Shown one piece after another: positions 1 through 12,069 of a stretch of 64,000 bases of DNA; positions within the stretch are counted from its first letter, which is position 1, and each line of letters opens with the position of its first letter. A program made the translations under genes and the position numbers. This stretch comes from Xiphydria camelus (Eukaryota > Arthropoda > Insecta > Hymenoptera > Xiphydriidae): the NCBI GenBank assembly GCA_963678675.1, contig OY783199.1, positions 13,300,709 to 13,364,708 of the forward strand, read 5' to 3'. The notes under the pieces are model-generated. The model was given only the letters and a program-made list of their open reading frames with translations. It made no database searches and was not told where the DNA came from.

Positions 1-850
1 GTATTCAAATGATCAAAACGTATTCTCGTAGGAAATCGGACGACCTACAAAAAAGGTATCTTATGATTTTTTGATAAGTTTACTGGTTGGGAATTATTCG
101 AGGTCAAAGTTGTACTGGTGGTCAATTTCACGGTTTTTTTCATTTTTGACACGAATTAATTGTTCAAAAATAAACTAAATCTTTCTGTTCTTGGAACACA
201 TGCTATGTCTTTTCATGAAACATTGAAGTTTTCTCGAAATTCCCAGTTAATTGATCAAAATTATGTTTTTAATCTACAACAGTTCATAAAATCTGTATTT
301 TAATCGATTCATATCGATCATATCATTATAAGAATGAACAATTTTCACTGCATATAATCATGTACTCATGTAAAATCAAGATTTTGTTATTCTGAAAAAA
401 AGTTTTCAATTTCTTTTTCATGAAAAGTAAATCAATGAAAAAAAATTACCTTTTTAAATCGCATAAAAATTAAAATTTAATTAATCTGATTTTTTTATTT
501 TTGACTAACAAATGTTGCGTCCATGAAAAATCATAAAGAGGATTATTATTCATGTCTAAAAATGGCTTGCAGAAAACAGAATTATAATGAATTCTGATAA
601 TAATTACTATGGGGACATTATTGAACTTTGAATATTTGGAAATAATTAAAGAAAAATCTTAAACAACTGAAGTGAAAAGGGGTTAAAAAATTATTTCGTG
701 TCAAAAATGAAAAAAAAACGTGAAATTGACCACCAGTTCAACTTTGACCTCGAATACCTTCCGAACTGATAAATTTATCAAAAATTCATAACATACCTTT
801 TTTGTAGGTCGTCCGATTTCCTACAAGAATACGTTTTGATCATTCGAATC
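1..850. mobile_element. Foldback MITE-like element
   Basis: Bases 1-165 reappear as an imperfect reverse complement at about 690-850. The outer part of both arms carries GGAAATCGGACGACCTACAA, and the inner part carries GGTCAATTTCACG. The loop is AT-rich with no coding frame. The left end may extend beyond the window, so the target duplication cannot be read. The class is unknown and no transposase is present. Confidence 0.75.
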
Positions 851-1036
851 CTCTAATCCGTTAACCAGTTATAAAAATTGAAAGTTCAAAAAAAAATTTT
901 CCCATGTTATAAACGGGAAAAAGAAAATTGCGATGAGGCAGTTGTTAATACTAATATTAAGAGCTGAAACTTCAGCAGAATTTCTTTTTCGTCATCCTCA
1001 ACAATGTTTTCATAATAATTTTAAAAAAAGTCTTTT

Positions 1037-1050
1037 TTTTTTGGCCCACC

Positions 1051-1098
<48 letters not shown>

Positions 1099-1106
1099 GG
1101 TGGGCC

Positions 1107-1180
<74 letters not shown>
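1037..1180. repeat. (TA)n microsatellite with flanking inverted repeat
   Basis: A long TA dinucleotide run is interrupted by a short inverted repeat, TTTTGGCCCACCCTAATATA near 1039-1056 against its complement at about 1093-1110. The TA run continues to about 1178. This resembles a small MITE whose TA-rich loop expanded. The open frame across it is just a Tyr-Ile repeat and is not a gene. Bases 1181-1554 show nothing recognisable. Confidence 0.75.
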
Positions 1181-1182
<2 letters not shown>

Positions 1183-1722
1183 TATAGGCGCAATTGCTAA
1201 GTGTAGCTTACAGGAACACGGCATTACTGACAGCAATTTGCCGTTGGTCTGCAGTCAGATTTCTACAGACTCTAACGTGTAAGCTTTGTTGCATATGTGT
1301 CCTTTTCTGAACACAGTCTAAAGAAAAAAAAAACGAAAAAAAAATCAGATCCCGCTCCCAGAACCGGCCGTAATTTCTTTGTCCTAGCGGTCACCCATCC
1401 GAGTTCTAACCTCACTGTTTGCTGTTTAATTTGTTGATCGGCCGGTGTCCTCGAGTCTTAATCTGCTGCATGGTCTTGTGTGGGAAAAATATGTATAAAA
1501 TATGTGATACATTTTGTTCACACATGATGAAACTCACGAGTACCTACATATAATCTGTCCCTTTCAATACACGCCAGCGTATCACATTGTATATCGGTTG
1601 GCGCTATCGGATCCAAGATGGTTGACTAAAATTCCAAGATGGTTCCCTAAAATTCGGTGACAGTACCTACAGCCCGTACTCGAACCAAATAGCAGGGACA
1701 CGAACCAAATAGACGTTTCAGT

Positions 1723-3309
1723 CTGTTCCGGCGGAAAGTTGACGAGATCGCTGGATCGTAATTGGATCGGACGGTGGTGATGGAATACACAGGCGGGTCG
1801 CAGTTTCCGTGTGAAATATTATTGCAGTGAACAAACGAGGTCTACAAGATCGAGAGAACGCGCCGGAAGTCGTTCTCTAGCATACAAAGTTACGCGAATT
1901 ACAACGTACGCGCGAGTACGCGACGAGATTCGGCGCACGTGGCGATTACGAGTCGCAGGTACGCGACGAACAATCGGCGCACGAGGCGAATTACAAGATG
2001 GATGCGCGAGAACGAGATACGTTCGTCGCAAGGCGGTTACATGAATGCGGATACTCTCTCGGCGTGTACTTCGCTCGTAGCGAATACAATGGACGCGCGA
2101 GTACGCGGCGAATACGTCGTACGAGGCGATTATATGGACGCGCAAGTACGCGGCGGATAATCGGTCCACGTGGCGAGTATAGAGAAAAGGCAAGTACGCG
2201 GTGTAAGCCGGCTATTCCGGAGCACGCTTCGACGGAATCGGCGGATACAAATAGATCGCGCAAGCACGCAATGCTCTACGATTGCTTCGGAGCGGTCTGC
2301 GAACGGAAATGGCGTGTACGGTGGATCGCGAAGTTACGCGATGCGCGGCGAGTGCACTGGATCGCGAACGTAGGTGATGCGCGGCGACTCTCCGTAGCAC
2401 GACACGACGCAAGATCGGGCACTGATGGACGCGAGGATGTACGCGCCGTACCGCGATTAGGTCGTGCACGTGGTGGAGCTCGAGCCGAGCACTAGTGACG
2501 CGAAGTTACGCGTTACCCGGAACACGAATCGACGCAGGATCGGGAACGATTGCACGCGAATGTTACGCGACGAACCGCGATTAGGTCGTGCACGTGTCGG
2601 GACTCGGGACAAGCACTACAGGGCGTTTTCCAATAAGGAGGCACAGTATTACACAGTGTGACACTGCAGTACACAGTGTCGGGGTGCTTATTGGAACACA
2701 TTTTAATTTCTCAAAGTAACCACCAGAGTGTGCTCATATCATTATGTGCATAAAGCCACTAGATAGATTACCTAGTGGCTTATAATTAAGTAATTTTATA
2801 ATTTTACTTGTTGCTGAAATCTCTGCCATGGCTGCATTCCTTTTTCTTTCTTCGCTAAGAGCCGGAAATACATACATATGACGCTAAACGGTCAAGTGAT
2901 CTGTCATCAAGGCAATTTCAATATTAAGTACCACAATTAGAACCAAAAAATTTCTACGTCTGTTGGCAGCTCTGAGACACTCGACATGCTCAAACTCAGC
3001 TTCTTGCTGTGTCGAGTAGTGTTGCACGGTGTCGCTGTTGGAACGCTGTGTGTTCAACACTGTGTTACACTGTGTCATCTGTGTTCCTTATTGGAAAAGC
3101 CCCACAGTAACGCGCGACTGTCTAGTAGGACGGTTTGAAGACAAGAGCGTTACGCGAGCACGCGTAACGAGAATTCGGAAGGATTTCCTCCGCTGGAAGG
3201 GGTAATCTATGTGACGCAAGACGCGCGGAAATGCCACGTAGGCCGCCGGCCCACGGTACCCTGAATCTAGCGATTACTGAGCCGTTCGCGCAGCAGCGGC
3301 GCGAACACA
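1723..3309. repeat. GC-rich insert in the foldback left arm
   Basis: This block interrupts the left arm: the arm sequence stops at ...GTTTCAGTC and resumes at AGTCCGAAAAAC. From about 1850 to 2610 it is a degenerate, strongly CpG-rich array of short units built on variants of GCGCGAGTACGCGGCGAATA. Several open frames on both strands (for example 1998-2495 plus and 1819-2193 minus) are Arg-rich by-products of this composition, so I do not call them genes. A second insert (2621-3103) sits inside it. Its origin is unknown. Confidence 0.6.
2621..3103. mobile_element. Nested TIR element
   Basis: The ends are GGGCGTTTTCCAATAAG and the near-complement CTTATTGGAAAAGCCCC. The arms contain repeated ACACAGTGT-type words on both sides. 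A 3-bp flank ACA occurs on each side (2618-2620 and 3104-3106), which could be a target duplication. No coding frame is seen. It is nested three deep: inside the GC-rich insert, inside the foldback element. Confidence 0.65.
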
Positions 3310-4882
3310 GTCCGAAAAACATCGGTCATATCAATAGTGGTGAATGTGACAGACGCTCTGACAGCTAGCTTGATAATCGTTTGGATTTTTTTTTAATAAT
3401 CAAGATAGTGAACGGAAGCAGTGTCATTTTTCTCTGGTTGCTGGTGCATGAAGAGCAGGAAAGGAGACATCTGTATCTCGGAAGAAGTGCCATCAGATAA
3501 TTTACTTCCTAACTGACTGTCTTAACCTCATTTTCATCACTTATAAAGAACAAATATCTTTGTGGTTATTCTATTTTTTGTTTTCAGCGCCATACGAGAA
3601 TGGGACGGACTGATGGAAATTTGATTTTTCTTCGCTCTCAAAAATCAACCTAGGTAGAAAAGAATTCTCTAGAATTGCGGTACAATGCCACAGTATGAAT
3701 ATCAGGTTCTACCGACATGACATGCTTCGACAAGGTCTGTATCAACTTTAGCGGTATATTGGGGGCACTGCACTAATCCTGTGGCACATTTTTCTATCTG
3801 GGAAAGCATATTATTATGGTAGTACAGCTGTACAGCGTTCCGATAATATACCGTCTTCCCGTACTGACAGTATACATGCATTTTACCTCCAATATGCCGG
3901 AATTAAAAATCTCTAGAACTGCGGTACAATGCCACGGAAGGAATATCAAGTTCTACCGACATGACATGCTTCGACAAGGTCTGTATCAAGGATTAGTGCA
4001 GTGCCCCCAATATACCGCTAAAGTTGATACAGACCTTGTCGAAGCATGTCATGTCGGTAGAATTTAATATTCCTATCGTGGCATTGTACCGCAGAGTTCT
4101 AGAGATTTTTAATTCCGGCATATTGGAGGTAAAAAATGCATGTATACTGTCAGTACGGGAAGACGGTATATTATCGGAACGCTCTGTACAGCTGTACTAC
4201 TATAATAATATGCTTTCCCAGATAGAAAAATGTGCCACAGGATTAGTGCAGTGCCCCCAATATACCGCTAAAGTTGATACAGACCTTGTCGAAGCATGTC
4301 ATGTCGGTAGAACCTGATATTCATACCGTGGCATTGTACCGCAATTCTAGAGAATCCTTTTTTACCTAGGTTGATTTTTGACAGCGAAGAAAAATCAAAT
4401 TTCCATCAATCCGTCCTGTTCTCGTATGGCGCTGAAAACAAAAAATAGAATAACCACAAAGATATTTGTTCTTTATAAGTGATGAAAATGAGGTTAAGAC
4501 AGTCAGTTAGGAAGTAACTTATCTGATGGCACTGCTTCCAAGATACAGATGTCTCCTTTCCTGCTCTTCATGCATCAGCAACCAGAGAAAAATGACACTG
4601 CTTCCGTTCACTATCTTCATTATTAAAAAAAATCCAAATGATTATCAAGATAGCTGTCAGAGCGTCTGTCACATTCACCACTATTGATATGACCGATGTT
4701 TTTCGGACTGAAACGTCTATTTGGTTCGTGTCCCTGCTATTTGGTTCGAGTCTGGGCTGTCGGTATTGTCACCGAATTTTAGGGAACCATCTTGGAATTT
4801 TAGGGAACCACCTTGGATCCGATAGCGCCAACCGATATGCAATGTGCTACGCTGGCGTGTATTGAAAGGGACAGATTGTATA

Positions 4883-5052
4883 CCGTATATATCCGCGATC
4901 AATTAGCCCATAGCAAAATTGCGAGTTCTGCATGAGCACCTCTGTGGGTCTCCTCGTCTAATAGAATCACAGGAGAAGCGTGAATGCGCATGCGTAGTCA
5001 TCCGCGGGTGTTGGCCTCGTCAGCAAGGTCAGATCGGTTTTCATTCAAACGG
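4883..5052. mobile_element. Single arm of a CCGTATGTCCGCGATCA-type MITE
   Basis: It starts after a TA with CCGTATATATCCGCGATCA and continues with a sequence shared with 52414-52729 (GAGAAGCGTGAATGCGCATG, then GTCATCCGCG). Only one arm is present. It ends near AAACGG followed by TA. The family's better-preserved relative is the 7-kb element at 39621-46609. Confidence 0.65.
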
Positions 5053-7224
5053 TATGGCTGGGTATCCCTATCTTGTAATATGTCATTCCTAACATCATCA
5101 TACATCATATATTAGTTTTTTAGCAAAATATATAGAAAATTTCTGCTGCTATAAATGAAAACGATCCTCTCTAGCTTATGTTTTACATATATCTTGCATG
5201 TTAAAACTCCCAACTTTGAAAGTGAATATCTCCACTTTGGTATGGGTACGGTTCTAATAATTTGATAAATGTATGGATAGAACTATTAATAACATATGGT
5301 CCAAATTTCAAGCAAATGTATAGAAAATTGATTAGCCGATGAACCTCCTTACTAATCCCCCTCGTCCACCCGCTAGCCCGTTCAGAAATAAAACTTAGAA
5401 AGAAATTTATTTGCTGAAATGGAGAATATCTGAAGGCAATTTGATTCATTTTCGATACGAAGTACCGTTCAACATTCGTGTACGTCAGCGCAAATTGATG
5501 AACGGAGCATCAGCATCAGTCATAGTCACGTAGTATCAATTAACGTTCCCATCAATCTATGAGGCACTCAGCGTCTTGGAGCGTCTCCACGGCAACACCA
5601 ACTCCAAGTGCCATCTGTACTCTTCTTTCCCTACTCGACGCGTGACGTCATATACTCTGCGCATACGTACTATGCGACCGACCTACCCTCTACGTCACAG
5701 GCGCTGTTTCGTGAACTAATCAGACTGTATCGCGGCCCCCATCTGCAGGTCGTCTACCCTGTGAACACTGCTTGCACTTCAATGATTGGTTGTGACTACA
5801 TGCAAGCAGCGTTCACCAACCGTTTCGGGAGAAGGTTCATAGTGTCTGATCGCCTGACTCAGGCACTACGGATCTCCTTTCGAAGCGTTTGCCGGGCACT
5901 GCACTCTATCGCAGTCTATCGTACAGCGTCTTTGAGCCATTTGCGTCTTCAAAGCGCTATGTAGCCTACCGCCCTATGACCCGTATCCTGAGAATCACTC
6001 TGTGTACCGAGACAGTACAAGGATGGGATACTTAGGAAACGTGTAAGTGCGAGTGACAACACACGATGGCGGCATAAGGGTCTCTGTTGCACACAAGTTT
6101 CTATCCTTTTCGAACTTTTGCAGAGAATTGTGTGCAACAGAGAGGCTCTTATACCATCACCACACACACACGTGTTCTCATTCGGTGACATTTTTATTAT
6201 GCCATGGTATTACTATTGTTTTTAAAACCATATCTGAACTACATTATCTTGAAATGTCATGATATTACTATTGTTGATTACTTGTTTAGTTTTCTTTTCT
6301 ACCCATCAGTATCGAAGTTTCACTTCTTCCGCGCATGGCGGCCACACATTTTGGTTTTTCTCGTTCCGCGTTATGTTCTCGTAACTGAAGTTTTACCATT
6401 AAACAATGCTAGCTCCGATCCTAAGGGTTTTGGGTCGAAGCGGACCTTCTCCGTTCGGCCGGTAGCGGAAAGGTCATCTATCAAAAGTGAAAGTGTCACT
6501 TCTCGCCGTGGTGCCGTTTCGGCAGTTGAAATATGATGGTATTTATGACCTGGCGCATCTGTTTGACTGAACGGGGACGTCGAGTGTGCGGCGAGAGGAT
6601 ACCTAAACGCTAGATTTATGGTGAGCCCGAGCAATCTTCTTAGTGGAGGTGCGACACTGTGTCGCTTCATAATATAAACAATGGCTTTCATCGCCCCAAG
6701 AAACCCTCTCGAGCAACACAAACCAAACCCCCCCTGCATAGTATAAACAGCGATTGATTTTTGTTTCATTTATTCTTCAGTTTCAAGTCAATAATTCTAA
6801 CAGGTGCAATCAAAATTAGATCTCATCGGGGTCGTAAATCCCGAAGACACTATTACGTGACACGACTAATGACCGAACACGTGGAGAGATGGATTTAAAC
6901 CGTATTGTAACCGTATTAGTTCAAATGATTTAACACTACACTTATAATATAATATTATTGGTGATATCGTATATTGGATTCAAAGAGATACAGTAGTTCC
7001 GTGAGTTAACCGTGGTTTACAATTAGATACACTGCGAGGTTGTTTTGAGGGAAAGATGCGGGACTGCGAACGCATTCGCAACCTACGTTCGCCGGAACAT
7101 ACCGCCCGCCTCGCCATTACGACCGATGTACAGATGAGATCTAGATTAGCGCGTTACTTAGGTTACGATGATAGTGAGCGGTAAGAAATGACGTAGAAGC
7201 ACGGATGTCATAAAAGAAACTGGA
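5053..7224. other. Intergenic stretch, no recognisable gene
   Basis: I find no protein similarity, RNA gene or terminal repeats here. The longest frames (5608-5964 plus, 118 codons; 6371-6769 minus, 132 codons) have no recognisable motif and overlap other frames. A weak local inverted repeat lies around 6078-6160 (CTCTGTTGCACACAA against TTGTGTGCAACAGAG). Confidence 0.5.
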
Positions 7225-7360
7225 TACCGTAATCTGGGGCTACTTGGTCACCCCGGGGTAACTTGGTAACCTATGAAATTTTCTTTTTGTTTCATTTTTG
7301 TTTCATTTTTTGTGGAATTTTAGGTCCCTTTCTATTGTTTCAGGTAAGCACTGACTAAAA

Positions 7361-7800
7361 ATGGTACGAAAGTACCAAAGAACCCCTGGATCTAGGTCCT
7401 ACCAGGAATATACCAAAGAAAATCTCGAAAAAGCCATCAAGGCGGTTAAGGCGGGTATGTCGAAGAAAATGGCCGCGGAAACCTATCAGGTACCTCGCAC
7501 TACGTTGGCTCGGAAGACTCTTGGAAAGAATCTTGGACCAGTAGGCCATCCAAGAGTTCTTTCCAACTAAGAGGAAGCCACTATTGGTGAAACCCTTGGA
7601 GCAGTGGCCAATTGGGGTTTCCCTTTAACTAGGGCGGATGTAAGGGCGCTAATCGCAAAGTACCTTCACAAACAAGGAAAAAGAGTTCAGATCTTTAAAG
7701 ACAACATTCCCGGAGAAGATTTTCTTGATTCATTCATCAAAAGAAACAATCTATCCAATCTATCATTAAAACAGAGTTTTTCAGTATTAATCTTAACTTA
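7361..7800 (+). pseudogene. Tigger/pogo transposase N-terminal remnant
   Basis: The frame starts at ATG 7361 and reads MVRKYQRTPGSRSYQEYT, followed by a helix-turn-helix of the pipsqueak/CENP-B class (about residues 20-55, with KAAVKAGMSKKMAAETYQVP-like spacing and the PRTTLARK recognition helix). A TAA at 7568-7570 interrupts it. The same protein continues afterwards as EEATIGETLGAVANWGFPLT and the conserved IFKDNIPGEDFLDSF region up to about 7760. The DDE nuclease domain is absent, so the product cannot be active. It lies inside Tigger inverted repeats with a TA duplication, which confirms the family. Confidence 0.8.
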
Positions 7801-7977
7801 AAAATGTAATAAAAACTGTAAACTTGTAAATGTAATGTAATTGGTTACTTATGAAAAAAATAAAAAAATCTACATCGCTCTATTTTTTAAGTTAAGTATT
7901 TTAAGTACTAATTTCATAGAAATTCTCAAGGGTGACCAAGTTACCCCAACCCCGGGGCAACTTGGTCACCACATATA

Positions 7978-9185
7978 CAGGGTGGACCAGGTTAAACGTC
8001 ACTTTTTTTTATATGTGATAGAACAACAACAAAAAAGTAGACTCATAAGAAAATTTTTTTCAAAAATGTTTCCTAACAAAGAGACAGGGTGTCAAAGTTT
8101 CGGAAACAAAATTGTTTTCTCATCATAACTTCTAAGCTACTTGATCGATTTCCATGAAATTTCGCACACAGGCTAATGTGCAACAGCTCTAAGCAATAAT
8201 TTAAAAATTTTTTTTAATTCTCCAGTGGCGTAGATACTGGGGGCCGGTACCCCCTTTCCCCCTTCCCAATCTTCGGCGCCACTGGATATTTTGCAAAGAA
8301 AATTTAATTATTGGATTCCCCGTTTAATTTAAAGAAAAAAATCACCCTTTCAAATTTTTTATTTGTGACTTCGTTTTTGAGATTTGTTTTTTTAAATTAA
8401 ACGGGGAATCCAATAATTAAATTTTCTTTGCAAAATATCCAGTGGCGCCGAAGATTGGGAAGGGGGAAAGGGGGGTACCGGCCCCCAGTATCTACGCCAC
8501 TGGAGAATTTTTTAAAATTATTTAATTATTACTTAGAGCTGTACGACATTAGCCTGTTTGCGAAATTTCATGGAAATCGATCAAGTAGTTTAGAAGTTAT
8601 GATGAGAAAACCATTTTTTTTTCGAAACTTTGACACCCTATATCTTTGTTAGGAAACATTTTTGAAAACAAATTTTCTCATGAGAAACTATTTTTTTTTT
8701 TGCTCTATCGCATATCACAATTAATGGAGTTCAACCTAGCTTTGGCCTGCTCGCAACCCTATAAATTAAAATAAATATCTCTCAAAAACGAAGCCATAAA
8801 TCAAAAATTTGCAAGGGTGATTTTTTTCTCTAAATTAAACGGGGAATCCAATAATTAAATTTTCTTTGCAAAATATCCAGTGGCGCCGAAGATTTGGAGG
8901 GGGAAAGGGGGGTATCGGCCCCTAGTATCTACGCCACTGGAGAATTTTTGAAAATTATTTAATTATTGCTTAGAGCTATTCTACATTAGCCTGTGTGCGA
9001 AATTTCATGAAAATCGATCAGGTAGTTTAGAAGTTATGATGAGAAAACCATTTTTTTTCGAAACTTTGACACCCTGTATCTTTGTTAGGAAACATTTTTG
9101 AACAAAATTTTCTTATGAAAGTCTACTTTTTTGTTGTTGTTCTATCACATATCAAAAAAAATTACGTTTAACCTGGTCCACCCTG
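7978..9185. mobile_element. Foldback element inserted in the Tigger
   Basis: It is flanked by TA and bounded by CAGGGTGGACCAGGTTAAAC and its complement. Inside, a block of about 170 bases containing CCAGTGGCGCCGAAGATT, a purine-rich run and GTATCTACGCCACTGG occurs three times: once inverted (about 8222-8400) and twice direct (about 8395-8520 and 8830-8950). There is no coding frame. Confidence 0.7.
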
Positions 9186-9192
9186 TATACTA

Positions 9193-9347
9193 TCTGTCCC
9201 TTTCAATACACGCCAGCGTAGCGGGTTGCATATCGGTTGACGCCTCCGATCCGCTGCAGGGGCCATGCGCCTGTGGCGCCTATGTCTGGCGCAAGGCGGA
9301 TAACCGATATGCAACCCGCCACGCTGGCGTGTATTGAAAGGGACAGA
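9193..9347. mobile_element. 155-bp MITE
   Basis: This is a compact hairpin element flanked by TA. Its arms start TCTGTCCCTTTCAATACACG and run through CGCCAGCGTAGCGGGTTGCA almost to the centre. The same termini bound the 3.3-kb foldback element at 1555-4874. Confidence 0.8.
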
Positions 9348-9534
9348 TAGTATGTATTTTTTCTTATACAAAGCCAACAACTAACCTTTTCTAGGCTGTA
9401 AATGATTCCTTATGTCTATATCGGTCTGTAAAAAAATTTTGAGCCCAATTCTATCAAACGTAAAAGAAAAATTTAGGTTTAAATCAAAAAAAGGGTGAAC
9501 AAGTAGCCCCAGATTACGGTAGCCAATATATGTA

Positions 9535-10621
9535 CAGGGTGTCCGTAAAGTATGGAAACGGTTGAATATCTCGAAAAGTACGCTTCAGAACGGGAAACGA
9601 AAAAATACGTATCCGATATTTTTTTTAAAACTATCAAATGATACCAAGATTGATCCCACACCCCAACCCCTGTGGGTGGGGCAGGGGGAAGCTTCAAAAT
9701 CTTAAATAGGAACCCCCACTTTTGATTGCATATTCGCATTCTACATTAAAAACTACATAACTTTTATTTGAAACATTTTTTTCGATTCGTGGCAGATGGC
9801 GCTATAATCGACGAAATTCAATTTTTTCGGTTTTTGCAATTGAGAGTCGATTTATTCGATTTTGCAATACAATTGCGATAGAAATTTACATTTTTTATTC
9901 TCATACTTGATATTTTTGTTAAAAATTTAATTTAGTTTTGCAAATTTGAAGTGCAGATGCGTTCTGTACCTGGAATTCCCCCGGCGGACGGTATATTCCA
10001 GGAATCGTAGCTATTCTTTCACTAGTAGTCCGTTTTAATGATATCCGTTAACCTGAGTACACGTAAACAGGTACCGCTAATTGCCGGGCCTTCCGGACCC
10101 TCGAACCTCGATGTATTCCGGGGATTATCCTTGAGTAATTAGCTTATTTCCTCTAACGGAACTTAGTGCGTCACGGGGAATTCCAGGTACAGAACGCATC
10201 TACACTTCAAATTTGCAAAACTAAATTAAATTTTTAACAAAAATATCAAGTATGAGAATAAAAAATGTAAATTTCTATCGCAATTGTATTGCAGAATCGA
10301 ATAAATCGACTCTCAATTGCAAAAACCGAAAAAATTGAATTTCATCGATTATAGCGCGATCTGCCATGAATCGAAAAAAATGTTTCAAATAAAAGTTATG
10401 TAGTTTTTAATGTAGAATGCGAATATGCAATCAAAAGTGGGGGTTCCTATTTAAGATTGTGAAGCTTCGCCCTGCCCCACCCACATGGGTTGGGGTGTGG
10501 GATCAATCTTGGTATCATTTGATAGTTTTTAAAAAAATATCGGATACGTATTTTTTCGTTTCCCGTTCTGAAGCGTACTTTTCGAGATATTCAACCGTTT
10601 TCATACTTTACGGACACCCTG
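9535..10621. mobile_element. Foldback MITE, 1.1 kb
   Basis: It is flanked by TA. The arms begin CAGGGTGTCCGTAAAGTATG and pair for about 445 bases (9535-9980 with 10174-10621), leaving a loop of about 190 bases. Open frames in the two arms (9479-9739 minus and 10417-10641 plus) are the same non-coding sequence read twice. Bases 10622-10969 hold nothing recognisable. Confidence 0.8.
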
Positions 10622-11475
10622 TATATTGCCGAGGAAGGTGAAAATAACTGCGAATATACGCAGTCACCATACTGTGTGAAATTCTAGGTATTTCAGTACT
10701 TTTAGCGTGGTGCTTCTGTATTAAAATCACATTTGATTGCCGTCCTGTGGTCCTGTTACCGTCTATTGTTAAATGTGTGTCAAGTGTTGTGTTTATTTTC
10801 TTGACATTTTCCACGATTCCATGGATTTATTAATTTTCGCATACTTTAGTACTTTTTGAGGATTTGTGATTTGCGCCTACTTATAAAATAAGTTATCGGT
10901 AACCAAGTTATTTTCGTTTATTAGTCGAGTTATTGGTTATACATACATATATTGTTGAAGAGACATTTAATGATGCCTTCGTGTTTTGTAAGAGGGTGCA
11001 AGAATTCGAATAAAAAAAGAAAGGAACGAGTAACTTCCCATGCGTATAAGTCATTAATATTTCTTTAATTTTACCTGACAATGAAATATATGATTTTATG
11101 ATTGTAGTTTTCCCAAAAATCGAGTAAGAGAGTGGTTGCTTGCTATAGGTCGAGATACAAACACATTTATAATCCAGCAACGGGTTTGTTCTGAACATTT
11201 TACACCAGATGATTTTGAATAAGTTGGTGTATTGAGAAAAATTAAGACAAATGTGATACCTTCTCTAAATCTCCCAATAAGAGAGATACAGCCAAGACCA
11301 TCTAAACTAACCTCTGCCATTGAGAGAGTGTCAATTTCAACCATACTTACATCAAGCACTTCTGACATAGATGAAGAACCTAGGTAAGTTTGACTTTCTG
11401 TAAATTAAAATTGACGCCACTGAATTTCAAATGAGTTACTAGGTACTATAGAAATTGCTAGCGAAAGGACACTTA

Positions 11476-11601
11476 GGGCCGGTTTTACCAACACGGTATA
11501 AACGCGGTATAGCGCTATACTGAGAATAACCAGCAATAAGCCTTATGGTTATTCTCAGTATAGCGCTATACCGCGTTTATACCTGTTGGTAAAACCGGCC
11601 C
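11476..11601. mobile_element. Palindromic MITE
   Basis: A near-perfect hairpin of 126 bases: GGGCCGGTTTTACCAAC at the left and its complement at the right, with arms running through GCGGTATAGCGCTATACTGA to the centre. A similar GGGCCGGTTTA start occurs near 49301. It lies inside the degraded P element. Confidence 0.75.
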
Positions 11602-12069
11602 TTGAAAGGAAAATTGATTCACTTTCAAGTTCCTCATCTGCAGGGAGAGCGTCGAAATCCTCAACAGAAAGATCATCTGCCAGTTCAGGAACAAAACGGA
11701 AAGTTGTGAAAACTTTTCATAACTACAGGTAAATGTTAACAAATTTTGTATATCTGCCTGAAATATATTATTTTAAACAGGCTGCTTTCATTTAGTATGT
11801 TACGTTATGGTATGGCATAAACATTGAACCTAGATTGTTGTAATGTTCTTGGTTAATAAATGCACGCACTATTTTTAGAACAACAGAATTTAATAAAGGA
11901 AGTTAATAACGAACATGAAAAGTAGAAAGCCGGTGTGATACAATGTGGATAGCTTCGCGGTCGGGAGGAGACAGAGAGTCGACGATGTCTCGTCGGATAC
12001 GCGTTGAACTAGCGACGCGGCGATCACCTACTACTAAACTACTAAAGACACTACAATTGTGTACATGGT

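Larger units (their letters stand above)
1555..4874. mobile_element. Large foldback transposon (3.3 kb palindrome)
   Basis: The ends are CTGTCCCTTTCAATACACGC and its reverse complement. The left arm (1555-1722 plus 3310-3985) pairs with the right arm (about 4010-4874) over almost its entire length, around a centre near 4000. The left arm is interrupted by a 1.6-kb insert (1723-3309) that the right arm lacks. A motif of about 34 bases, containing GAAGCATGTCATGTCGGTAG, occurs four times, two in each direction (about 3709, 3952, 4030, 4279). No transposase frame is visible. The same terminal sequence bounds the 155-bp MITE at 9193-9347, so both probably share a mobilising transposase. The target duplication is not clear. 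Confidence 0.8.
7227..9519 (+). mobile_element. Tigger/pogo-type DNA transposon (decayed)
   Basis: Terminal inverted repeats begin CCGTAATCTGGGGCTACTTG and end with the complement. They are flanked by the TA duplication expected of the Tc1/mariner/pogo group (7225-7226, 9520-9521). A remnant of an N-terminal transposase is at 7361-7800. The 3' half is replaced or invaded by a foldback element (7978-9185) and a small MITE (9193-9347). Confidence 0.8.

Noticed and set aside
933..1187. 84-codon frame ending in Tyr-Ile repeats
   Set aside because: Translation of a TA microsatellite.
1811..2661. Several overlapping Arg-rich open frames on both strands
   Set aside because: They come from the CpG-rich repeat array, overlap in multiple frames and show no domain.
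5608..5964. 118-codon open frame
   Set aside because: No recognisable motif, no supporting splice or promoter context; length is compatible with chance.
6371..6769. 132-codon minus-strand frame
   Set aside because: Overlaps a plus-strand frame of similar size and has no recognisable domain.
9479..10641. Paired open frames containing KILKLPPAPPTGVGVWDQS-like text
   Set aside because: They are the two arms of a foldback MITE read in opposite directions.
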